NCBI GenBank assembly: GCA_021732945.1
Contig: JAKFWB010000348.1
Span: 1 to 5,027 of the forward strand
DNA from: Porphyrobacter sp.
GTDB lineage: Bacteria > Pseudomonadota > Alphaproteobacteria > Sphingomonadales > Sphingomonadaceae
Length of the DNA: 5,027 nucleotides
Direction of reading: 5' to 3'
Shown here: in pieces, positions 1 through 5,027 of the stretch
Position numbering within the stretch: position 1 is the first letter of the stretch
Layout: each line of letters starts with the position of its first letter
Made by a program: the position numbers and the translations under genes
The notes under the pieces: model-generated
What the model was told of the DNA's origin: nothing
Database searches by the model: none
The model's input: only the letters and a program-made list of their open reading frames with translations

Positions 1-59
1 AGGCTGACCAGCAGCTCGATCAGAGTGAACCCCGCTTCGGACGGACGGCGCACGGTCAT
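1..59 (-). CDS. gspJ: GspJ minor pseudopilin, N-terminal fragment (cut by window edge)
   Basis: Only the first 19 codons and two bases of a twentieth are in the window. The peptide begins MTVRRPSEAG and continues FTLIELLVS. This is a class 3 prepilin leader: a short basic N-terminus, Gly10 at -1, Phe11 at +1, Glu15 at +5, then the start of the hydrophobic helix. GspD-secreting systems use GspJ as a minor pseudopilin in the inner-membrane-anchored tip complex with GspI and GspK, after processing by the prepilin peptidase GspO/PilD. The assignment to GspJ rather than another pseudopilin rests mainly on position directly after gspI in the standard G-H-I-J order. The ATG overlaps the gspI stop in an ATGA junction at 56-59, so translation is probably coupled. 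Domains beyond the leader cannot be seen. Confidence 0.85.
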   Translation of the reverse strand, partial: MTVRRPSEAGFTLIELLVS

Positions 60-445
60 GTTCCGGCGACTCTGAGCGTGGTGAGCTCCACCAGCGGCTG
101 ACCCGATGGCCCCGTCCCGGCGCTGACCGTGATCTGATCAACCGCCGGACTGGCGAAGGTGCCGCGATAGGGCTCGATCCGCAACTCCCACGCTATCGCC
201 CCGCTGCGGCCTTCGCGGCTGACGAAGCGGCCGGGCACCGCCACTTCGGCCACCGCCATCTGCGATTGGGCCACCAGCAGCGCAGCGCGGCGTTCTTCAT
301 TGATGCGCGCGGCGCGAGCGCTGTTCTGCACCACGTTGAGCGTGACGCCGAGCATCGCTGCAACAATCGCCGAGGCGACGAGGGCTTCGGGCAGGGTAAA
401 CCCCCGCTCGCGCTGCCCCCGATGCTGCGTGCCCCCCCGCTGCAT
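56..445 (-). CDS. gspI: GspI minor pseudopilin of the type II secretion system
   Basis: The product has 129 residues, the usual size for GspI, a minor pseudopilin that nucleates the pseudopilus tip with GspJ and GspK in the inner membrane and periplasm. The leader is basic and ends RERG, cleaved before FTLPEALVASAI, so Gly at -1 and Glu at +5 are kept. The hydrophobic segment covers about residues 16-38, followed by an amphipathic helix rich in Ala and Arg (about 39-65) and a short beta-rich C-terminal domain with the single Trp of the protein in AWELRIEPY. The start is uncertain by one codon. A GTG at 448 directly precedes the ATG at 445: the ATG gives a 1-base TGATG overlap with gspH, the GTG a 4-base overlap. 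Neither has a strong Shine-Dalgarno, so translation probably depends on coupling. A run of seven G lies just after the start (432-438). Confidence 0.92.
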   Translation of the reverse strand: MQRGGTQHRGQRERGFTLPEALVASAIVAAMLGVTLNVVQNSARAARINEERRAALLVAQSQMAVAEVAVPGRFVSREGRSGAIAWELRIEPYRGTFASPAVDQITVSAGTGPSGQPLVELTTLRVAGT

Positions 446-909
446 CACTGGCCCGATTCCGCAATATGCCCAGTGCTGCCAAACACAGTGATGCGCCGCT
501 CGCGTGACCCGCCGCCCGCACCACGAGAGGTGATGCGGTAAAGCGCAGGCTCGGCCGTGCCATCGGGATAGAAGGTGACCGGAACATCCTGCCCCGCAAT
601 CACCGTGACCGACGCCGGGAGAGCGACCGGCGCGCCATCGCCGATCACCAACTCGCGCCCCTCCAGTGCCAGCGCCACCGGCTCGCCCGTTCGGATCGCT
701 TCGGCCCGGGCGCTGCGCAGCGCCTCGGCCACTTGCCCCGCGCCCATCCGGAACTCCATCGCCGTCATGCTGTTCTGCACGCGCGGGAAGGCAATCCCTG
801 CGATCAGCCCGGTGATCGCCAGCGTCACCAGCATTTCGATCAGCGTGAAGCCTGTGATCGGGTGCCGGGGATGCGCTGAGAATGCGGCGCTGTTACCAGT
901 TCCCGACAT
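445..909 (-). CDS. gspH: GspH minor pseudopilin of the type II secretion system
   Basis: The product has 154 residues. GspH is a minor pseudopilin at the junction between the GspG shaft and the GspI-J-K tip. The leader is long, about 20 residues ending HPITG, and is followed by FTLIEMLVTLAITGLIAGIA, with Phe at +1 and Glu at +5 of the mature chain. After the N-terminal helix comes the Arg/Ala-rich stretch AEALRSARAEAIRTGEPVAL, typical of GspH/FimT proteins. A C-terminal beta domain contains VTFYPDGTAEP, matching the F-x-P-D-G motif of that family, and ends RRITVFGSTGHI. The ATG at 909 was chosen because it has a Shine-Dalgarno-like GAGG six bases upstream and gives a normal leader. The frame stays open to about 1068, but there it only shadows gspG in another frame. 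The gene overlaps the gspG end by 17 bases and the gspI start by one base. Confidence 0.92.
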   Translation of the reverse strand: MSGTGNSAAFSAHPRHPITGFTLIEMLVTLAITGLIAGIAFPRVQNSMTAMEFRMGAGQVAEALRSARAEAIRTGEPVALALEGRELVIGDGAPVALPASVTVIAGQDVPVTFYPDGTAEPALYRITSRGAGGGSRERRITVFGSTGHIAESGQ

Positions 910-1330
910 CTTTGGCCTCGCCCGTGCCGCCCACGGCATTATCCGAGCCATAGGAGAAGACGTCGATCTCACCATGATCGCCCGGCGCCTTGAAGCGGTA
1001 GGCATTGCCCCAGGGATCCACCAACCCACTCGCCTGACCCATGTAAGGGCCATTCCAGATCGGCACATTGGTGGGCTGCGCCATCAGCGCCTGCAAGCCT
1101 TCTTCAGGGGTGGGGTAGCGGCCCGCATCGAGCCGGAACAGCTCCAGCCCGGCGGCGATGTTCTTGACTTGCACCGTAGCAGTCTGTGTCTTGGAACTGC
1201 CGAGGTACTTGATCACCTGCGGCCCGACAATCGCGGCCAGAAGGCCAAGAATCGCCAGCACTACCAGCAGTTCCAGCAGAGTAAAACCTGCCGATATGCG
1301 CTTATCGCGCTGCAATTTCTGTCGCATCAT
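893..1330 (-). CDS. gspG: GspG major pseudopilin of the type II secretion system
   Basis: The product has 145 residues from the ATG at 1330. GspG is the major subunit of the pseudopilus, assembled in the inner membrane by GspE and GspF and extended into the periplasm. The basic leader ends KRISAG and is cleaved before FTLLELLVVLAILGLLAAIV, with Glu at +5. The mature protein of about 130 residues shows GspG hallmarks: YPTPEEGLQAL, the W-x-G-P-Y motif as WNGPY, DPWGNAYRF, and the C-terminal calcium-loop region DVFSYGSDNAVGG ending DVGNW. The calcium-site role is known for the family; here I only see the matching residues. Three start codons stand in tandem (GTG 1333, ATG 1330, ATG 1327). All keep the leader, and the first two overlap the gspF stop by four bases and one base. 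No strong Shine-Dalgarno is visible, so coupling to gspF is likely. Confidence 0.97.
   Translation of the reverse strand: MMRQKLQRDKRISAGFTLLELLVVLAILGLLAAIVGPQVIKYLGSSKTQTATVQVKNIAAGLELFRLDAGRYPTPEEGLQALMAQPTNVPIWNGPYMGQASGLVDPWGNAYRFKAPGDHGEIDVFSYGSDNAVGGTGEAKDVGNW
916..919 (-). promoter_or_regulatory. Ribosome binding site for gspH inside the gspG 3' end
   Basis: The coding strand reads GGCGAGGCCAAAG immediately before ATG at 909. The GAGG core lies six bases from the start codon, a good Shine-Dalgarno spacing. It decides the gspH start against the longer open frame upstream. It lies wholly inside the last codons of gspG, so ribosomes finishing gspG pass over it. Confidence 0.55.
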
Positions 1331-2550
1331 CACACCAGTGCCAGATCGTTGAACCCAAGAATTGCCGCCATGATAGCAGCAATAATCGTCGCAACCACCG
1401 CCCCCAAAATCACCGTGATCGCTGGAGTAAGCAAACCCACCAGCCGCTGCAATTGAATCTTGAGATCGCGGTCAAGCACATCCGCCAGCCGGATCAGCAT
1501 CGGCCCGAGTTCCGATGCCTCCTCGCCGGTGCGGAAGAAGCCGATCGCCTTCTTGGGAAAGATATTGGCGGCGGCCAGCGGCGTTGTCAGGCCGGCGCCT
1601 TCCTTCATCCCGCTTGCCACCGCGCGCACGGCGGCGGCCATGTGGCTGTTGCCGATCGCGCGTCCGGCAAGCAGCGTCGCTGAAGGCAGCGGCACGCCGC
1701 CTTCCACCAGCACGCCCAGCGTGCGGGCAAAGCGCGCGGTCTCGGCGCTGCGCACCAGCGTGCCGATCTGCGGAACCGTCAGGATCCAACGATCGCTTGC
1801 GGCACGTGCCTGCGGCTGGCTCAGTATCTGCCGCGCCGCCAGCACCGCGCCGCCCAGCACCAGCAGCATCCACCACCAGCCCGCGCGCAGGGCTTGGCTC
1901 GCCTGCATGATCAGAACCGAAGCTGCCGGCAACCGATCTTCGGCACCGGCAAACAGGCTTTCGAACTGCGGCACCACGAACAGCAGCATCATTGCGATCA
2001 CCGCAACCGACAGCACCACCAGGATGAGCGGATAGATCATCGCGGTGACGATCATGCCGCGCAAATCATCATCGCGCTGCAAGGCATCAGCCAGCCGTTC
2101 AAGCGACGCGCCAAGCTGGCCATCGGCCTCCCCCGCTTCGGCCATGGCGGCGGCCATTGGCGAGAACAGGCCCGGCCGTTCGGCAAAGCTGCGCGACAGC
2201 GGTGCGCCTTCCTTGACCGCCTGCTGCATCCGCCCAAGCTCACCGCGCAGGGCCGCGTCCTCGACCGAATCCAGCATCAGCGCCATCGCGCGTTCAAGCG
2301 CGATCCCTGCATTGAGCAGCACGGCGAGTTCGCCGATGGAGCGGGTGATCGCGGTTCGGGTCTTGGCGGTGCGCCGCACTGCGCCCGTGGCCTGAGCCGC
2401 AGCACCCGGCGTGACATCGATCGGCACAATGGCCGATTGCCGCAGCCGCCGCACCGCCTCGTCACGGCTCGCTGCGTCGATCTGCCCAGACACACGCTTG
2501 CCATGCGAATCCGTGCCGCGATAGCGGAAGGCCAGCACTGCCTCAGCCAT
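1330..2550 (-). CDS. gspF: GspF inner-membrane platform protein of the type II secretion system
   Basis: The product has 406 residues from the ATG at 2550, the usual GspF length. GspF is the polytopic inner-membrane protein that couples the GspE ATPase to pseudopilin assembly. Two T2SSF repeats are visible. The first is about residues 68-190, with the signature GEADGQLGASLERLAD at 140-155 leading into AMIYPLIL. The second is about residues 270-395, with GEEASELGPMLIRLAD at 342-357 leading into LLTPAITVILG. Three membrane segments are apparent: about 167-196, a Trp-rich one about 223-240, and a C-terminal one about 371-399. The N-terminal 60 residues form the usual small cytoplasmic domain (FRYRGTDSHGKRVSGQI). 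The C-terminus ends ILGFNDLALV and lacks the Pro often found at the end of the last helix. A TTG at 2553 directly precedes the chosen ATG. The gene overlaps the gspE end by eight bases. Confidence 0.97.
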   Translation of the reverse strand: MAEAVLAFRYRGTDSHGKRVSGQIDAASRDEAVRRLRQSAIVPIDVTPGAAAQATGAVRRTAKTRTAITRSIGELAVLLNAGIALERAMALMLDSVEDAALRGELGRMQQAVKEGAPLSRSFAERPGLFSPMAAAMAEAGEADGQLGASLERLADALQRDDDLRGMIVTAMIYPLILVVLSVAVIAMMLLFVVPQFESLFAGAEDRLPAASVLIMQASQALRAGWWWMLLVLGGAVLAARQILSQPQARAASDRWILTVPQIGTLVRSAETARFARTLGVLVEGGVPLPSATLLAGRAIGNSHMAAAVRAVASGMKEGAGLTTPLAAANIFPKKAIGFFRTGEEASELGPMLIRLADVLDRDLKIQLQRLVGLLTPAITVILGAVVATIIAAIMAAILGFNDLALV

Positions 2551-4237
2551 CAAACGTCACTCGCAGCACTTCATCCACCGTGGTCAGCCCCGCCTTCGCC
2601 TTGGCGAGACCGTCCTGCATCATCGTGCAAAGCTGCTTTGCCCCGGCGCGCCGGGCGATCTCGCGCGCATCGGCGCGGTCAAGGATCAGCTGCGCCACTG
2701 CCTCATCCACTTCAAGGAATTCGACCAGCGCGATCCGGCCCTTGAAGCCGGTGTGCCCGCATTCCCCGCAGCCCGCCCCGCGCCAGAAAGTCGCGCTGTC
2801 ATCGCAGCGGAGCGCGGCGCGCTGGCCCGGCCCCGGCACATGCGGCACCTTGCAATGCGGGCACAGCCGCCGCACCAGCCGCTGCGCCACCACGGCGTTG
2901 AGCGTCGAGGCGAGCAGGAACGGCTCCACCTGCATATCCAGCAGCCGGGTGATCGCACCCGCCGCCGTGTTGGTGTGCAGGGTCGAGAGCAGCCCGTGCC
3001 CGGTCAATGCCGCCTGAATCGCGATCTGCGCGGTTTCGAGGTCGCGGATTTCGCCGACCATCATCACGTCCGGGTCCTGCCGCAGGAAGCTGCGCAGCGC
3101 GGCGGCGAAATCGAGGCCTATGGCCGGGTTCACCTGCGTCTGGACAATGCCCGGCAGGCGGTATTCGATCGGGTCTTCCACGGTCAGGATCTTGCGCGTG
3201 CCCGAATTGATCGTAGCGAGCGCTGCATAGAGCGTGGTGGTCTTCCCGCTCCCCGTTGGCCCGGTGACCAGCATGATCCCATGCGGCCGCGCGAGCATCG
3301 TCTCCATCCGCTCGGCCAGCTCCGGCGCAAAGCCCAGCGCCGCAAAGTCGAGCGCCATGCCCGATTTGTCGAGAATGCGCATGACCACCGTCTGCCCATG
3401 GATCGAGGGCGCGATGGCGACGCGCAGATCAATCTCGTGCCCGCGCACCGCAACGCGCAAGCGTCCATCCTGCGGCAAGCGACGCTCGGCGATGTTGAGT
3501 TCGGCCATCACCTTGATGCGCGACACCAGCCCGGCGCGCATTTGCGGCGGCAGCGCGGGCTGTTCCACCAGCACACCATCGATGCGGTAACGCACCGCCA
3601 GCCGATCCTCGGCCGGTTCAAGATGGATGTCAGAGGCGCGGGCATCGACCGCATCAGCGATCAGGCGATTGACCGCGCGGATCACCGGCGCATCGCTGAC
3701 AAGGTCGCGCAGCCGCTCCAGATCATCCTCATCAGCGTCGGCCACCAGCGCATCATCGCTGCGGCCGGAGCCATAGAGCCGATCAATCGCCGCCTCGATC
3801 GCACCGCGGGTCGCAATCCGGCGCACCACGCGCAGTCCGGCCAACTGCCCGAGCGAGTCGGCGGCAAAGGTCCGCAGCGGATCGCCCACGGCCACCAGCA
3901 GCGCATCGCCCTGCCGCGCCAAGGGCAGCACCAGATGATCGCGCAGGAAAGCGACCGAGACCTGCTCAGCCGCAATAACCGGGGCACCTTGCGGCCATTC
4001 AGCCTCGCCCACTGGCAGCAGGCCCGTGGCCGCCTTGAAGTAATCAACCAGCGCCTGTTCGCTGACAATCCCGAGCCGGGTGAGGATAGTGGCGAGATCT
4101 TCGCCGCTGTCATCTTCAATGGACCGCGCCCGCGCAAGCGCATCAGCGGAGATCACCCCGCGCGCCAGCAGGCCCTGCGCGAGACGCTGCGCCGCATCGG
4201 ACGCTGTGCCGATCGCTTCGTCCATCGCCGATGCCAC
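2543..4237 (-). CDS. gspE: GspE cytoplasmic ATPase of the type II secretion system
   Basis: GspE is the hexameric secretion ATPase on the cytoplasmic face of the inner membrane. It binds GspL and GspF and powers pseudopilus assembly. From the GTG at 4237 it has 564 residues. In order: an N-terminal helical GspE_N-like domain (about 15-150), the linker motif SDAPVIR (181) and ASDIHLEP (201-208), Walker A GPTGSGKT (326-333), Asp box TVEDPIEY (352-359), Walker B VMMVGEIRD (about 391-399), His box GHGLLSTLHTN (413-423), and a tetracysteine zinc motif (C459, C462, C490, C493). All catalytic motifs are intact. The start is uncertain. The frame is open to GTG 4312/ATG 4309, but those lie almost on top of an AGGGGG run, and the extra 25 codons include ATA and more A/T third positions. 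GTG 4237 has AGGAG nine bases upstream. ATG 4225 is another option. I favour 4237. The gene is first of the coupled gsp genes. Confidence 0.95.
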   Translation of the reverse strand: MASAMDEAIGTASDAAQRLAQGLLARGVISADALARARSIEDDSGEDLATILTRLGIVSEQALVDYFKAATGLLPVGEAEWPQGAPVIAAEQVSVAFLRDHLVLPLARQGDALLVAVGDPLRTFAADSLGQLAGLRVVRRIATRGAIEAAIDRLYGSGRSDDALVADADEDDLERLRDLVSDAPVIRAVNRLIADAVDARASDIHLEPAEDRLAVRYRIDGVLVEQPALPPQMRAGLVSRIKVMAELNIAERRLPQDGRLRVAVRGHEIDLRVAIAPSIHGQTVVMRILDKSGMALDFAALGFAPELAERMETMLARPHGIMLVTGPTGSGKTTTLYAALATINSGTRKILTVEDPIEYRLPGIVQTQVNPAIGLDFAAALRSFLRQDPDVMMVGEIRDLETAQIAIQAALTGHGLLSTLHTNTAAGAITRLLDMQVEPFLLASTLNAVVAQRLVRRLCPHCKVPHVPGPGQRAALRCDDSATFWRGAGCGECGHTGFKGRIALVEFLEVDEAVAQLILDRADAREIARRAGAKQLCTMMQDGLAKAKAGLTTVDEVLRVTFDG

Positions 4238-4246
4238 TATTCCGCG

Positions 4247-4251
4247 CTCCT
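4247..4251 (-). promoter_or_regulatory. Candidate ribosome binding site for gspE
   Basis: The coding strand reads AGGAG at 4251-4247, nine bases before GTG 4237. It is the best Shine-Dalgarno match near the gspE 5' end and is the main argument for the internal start. If translation starts at 4309 or 4312 instead, this string is simply the Glu-Glu codon pair in a GspE N-terminal extension. Confidence 0.4.
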
Positions 4252-4374
4252 CACGTTCGTCCCCCCAATGGCCTGCGTGTCCGACCATATTGCCGATAAT
4301 CGGGTTCATCACCCCCTATCATGCAACATTATTCCGTGCCCATCTATCTGCATAGGGCCGAATTGTCTCGCACG

Positions 4375-4451
4375 GTGGCAGGGTCGGGCGCCAAACGTAG
4401 CGGCGGGACGCAGCGAAACGGGCGGGCGCCGGATAACGGCCAGCCTGCCAC
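4375..4451. repeat. Long-range inverted repeat, 8-base arms
   Basis: GTGGCAGG at 4375-4382 and its exact reverse complement CCTGCCAC at 4444-4451 flank a GC-rich loop of 61 bases. Within the loop, the self-complementary GGCGCC occurs at 4387-4392 and 4425-4430, so nested pairing is possible. The element lies just downstream of the 4458 gene and before gspE. It could be a transcript 3'-end structure or a processing signal. It has no T tract on either strand, so it is not a standard intrinsic terminator, and arms this short can arise by chance. Confidence 0.3.
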
Positions 4452-4457
4452 TCTGCC

Positions 4458-5027
4458 TCAGGGTTTCAGCTTGGCGTTCATCGCCTTGAGATCGTCGGCG
4501 AATTCGTTTTCGACTCGGGTGACGAAGGTCGCCATCCCGCTGAAAATCACCTGATCATAATATTGCTTACTGTCGACCAGCTGCTGACCTTCAACTGACA
4601 GATCTTCGCGCGCGTTGATGGCCTCGGCCTGCAACGCGCGGACCTGTTCCAGACCCTCGCGCGCCTTGGCGGCCTTGGCAGCATCACCCGGCGCGGCGCT
4701 GGCATCAGCAACCAGCTGTTCGATCCCGGGGCGGATGTCGTCATACTTGCCAATTACCTCTTCGGTGCGGATCATGATCGCATTTAATCGCACCACAACA
4801 CCTTCGGGAAACGAGCGCTTGACCGAGCCATCGGCGTTGAACGGGCTGAGCGGGTCACCCGGCTTGCCTGCTTTCAGAGCGTAATTGCCGTCGCCGGTCG
4901 CGCCGACAATATCGGACGTCACTGGTTCGAAATACTTGTCGGGGTTGGCCTCGGCGGTTTGGGCCGCAGGCGCGCTGCAATTTGCGGCAAGCACCATCGG
5001 CAAAAGCAGTAAAATCAGTTTGCGCAT
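4458..5027 (-). CDS. Small exported protein, putative lipoprotein, of unknown function
   Basis: I do not recognise this 189-residue protein. It begins MRKLILLLLPMVLAANCSAP: a basic n-region, a hydrophobic core and then Cys17, the only Cys of the protein. This looks like a lipoprotein signal, but Asn at -1 is not the usual Gly, Ala or Ser, so signal peptidase I cleavage near Ala14/Ala15 is an alternative. Ser at +2 would favour outer-membrane sorting if lipidated, by enterobacterial rules. Residues 28-75 are Gly/Pro/Asp-rich and probably loop-like. Residues 76-189 look largely helical and charged, with Ala/Glu/Lys/Arg-rich stretches (about 100-145) that may form a helical bundle or coiled coil. 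The start is the last base triplet of the window. A signal peptide right after Met supports it, but the upstream region is not visible. It is co-oriented with gspE and separated from it by the intergenic region, so a shared transcript is possible but unproven. Confidence 0.75.
   Translation of the reverse strand: MRKLILLLLPMVLAANCSAPAAQTAEANPDKYFEPVTSDIVGATGDGNYALKAGKPGDPLSPFNADGSVKRSFPEGVVVRLNAIMIRTEEVIGKYDDIRPGIEQLVADASAAPGDAAKAAKAREGLEQVRALQAEAINAREDLSVEGQQLVDSKQYYDQVIFSGMATFVTRVENEFADDLKAMNAKLKP

Larger units (their letters stand above)
4238..4457. other. Intergenic region upstream of gspE (probable T2SS promoter region)
   Basis: This is the only sizeable non-coding stretch in the window, 220 bases (145 if gspE starts at 4312). 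The part near the upstream gene (about 4375-4457) is GC-rich and holds an inverted repeat. The part at about 4317-4370 is clearly more AT-rich, as expected for a promoter. A weak sigma70-type pair on the minus strand is GAGACA at 4369-4364 (four of six against TTGACA) and TAGATG at 4346-4341 (three of six against TATAAT), 17 bases apart. This is too poor to call a promoter, but it is where I would look. I see no T-tract terminator, no obvious operator and no RNA gene. Plus-strand open frames across it have no recognisable product. Confidence 0.5.

Noticed and set aside
910..1068. N-terminal extension of GspH up to an ATG at 1068
   Set aside because: It would overlap gspG by about 175 bases and put over 50 extra residues before the prepilin cleavage site. 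ATG 909 has a good ribosome binding site and gives a normal leader.
575..1456. A 293-codon plus-strand open frame opposite gspH, gspG and the gspF end
   Set aside because: It is antisense to three confidently identified T2SS genes and crosses their junctions. Its composition is Ser/Ala/Arg-rich without a domain, so it is a shadow frame.
1894..2745. A 283-codon plus-strand open frame opposite gspF and the gspE end
   Set aside because: It is antisense to gspF/gspE, with a His/Arg/Gln-rich product and no motif. It is a shadow frame.
1..4237. Type IV pilus or competence pseudopilus operon instead of T2SS
   Set aside because: The E-F-G-H-I-J order, the GspG-specific calcium-loop region and the GspH F-x-P-D-G motif point to T2SS. 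No pilus-specific gene such as pilT, pilC-pilD or pilQ is present.
4341..4369. Sigma70-type promoter GAGACA-N17-TAGATG before gspE
   Set aside because: Only four and three of six positions match consensus, which is too weak to list as a feature. It is mentioned only within the intergenic entry.
4364..4457. Intrinsic terminator for the 4458 gene
   Set aside because: The inverted repeat has a very long loop and no following T tract on the minus strand, so it does not meet the criteria.
2753..4489. A 578-codon plus-strand open frame opposite gspE and the intergenic region
   Set aside because: It lies almost wholly antisense to a GspE gene with all motifs intact. Its product is rich in His, Arg, Gln and Pro with no recognisable domain or signal, as expected for the complementary frame of a GC-rich gene that avoids certain codons.
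4321..4554. A small plus-strand frame across the intergenic region
   Set aside because: It has no ribosome binding site I can support, runs into the antisense of the exported-protein gene, and has a low-complexity Arg/Gly/Ser-rich product.

Overview
The window is a high-GC stretch with every supported gene on the minus strand. It carries the 5' part of a type II secretion system (T2SS, general secretion pathway) operon. Read in the direction of transcription, right to left, it holds a small exported or lipoprotein gene of unknown function (4458-5027), a 220-base intergenic region, then gspE, gspF, gspG, gspH, gspI and the first 59 bases of gspJ, which runs off the left edge. The GC-rich codon use, the E-F-G-H-I-J order and the protein sequences suggest an alphaproteobacterium, perhaps Sphingomonadales (Erythrobacter, Porphyrobacter or Novosphingobium-like). 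That placement is inference from general resemblance, not from a search.

Together the genes encode the motor and pseudopilus of the secretion machine. GspE is the cytoplasmic hexameric ATPase, with intact Walker A, Asp box, Walker B, His box and a tetracysteine zinc motif. GspF is the polytopic inner-membrane platform protein on which it acts. GspG is the major pseudopilin, and GspH, GspI and GspJ are minor pseudopilins of the pseudopilus tip. All four pseudopilins keep the prepilin-peptidase site (Gly at -1, Phe at +1, Glu at +5) and a hydrophobic N-terminal helix. The pseudopilus is thought to push folded exoproteins through the outer-membrane secretin GspD, which is not in this window.

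The T2SS genes are packed without gaps. gspE/gspF, gspF/gspG, gspG/gspH, gspH/gspI and gspI/gspJ all overlap by 1 to 17 bases, so translational coupling along one polycistronic mRNA is likely. The only sizeable non-coding stretch lies upstream of gspE and is the natural place for the operon promoter.

I found no mobile element, CRISPR array, tRNA or rRNA, and no evidence of a previously undescribed system. The least explained item is the small exported protein next to gspE. The other observations concern start-codon choice, overlap architecture and a long-range inverted repeat. The many long plus-strand reading frames, including one of 578 codons opposite gspE, look like antisense shadows of GC-rich genes.
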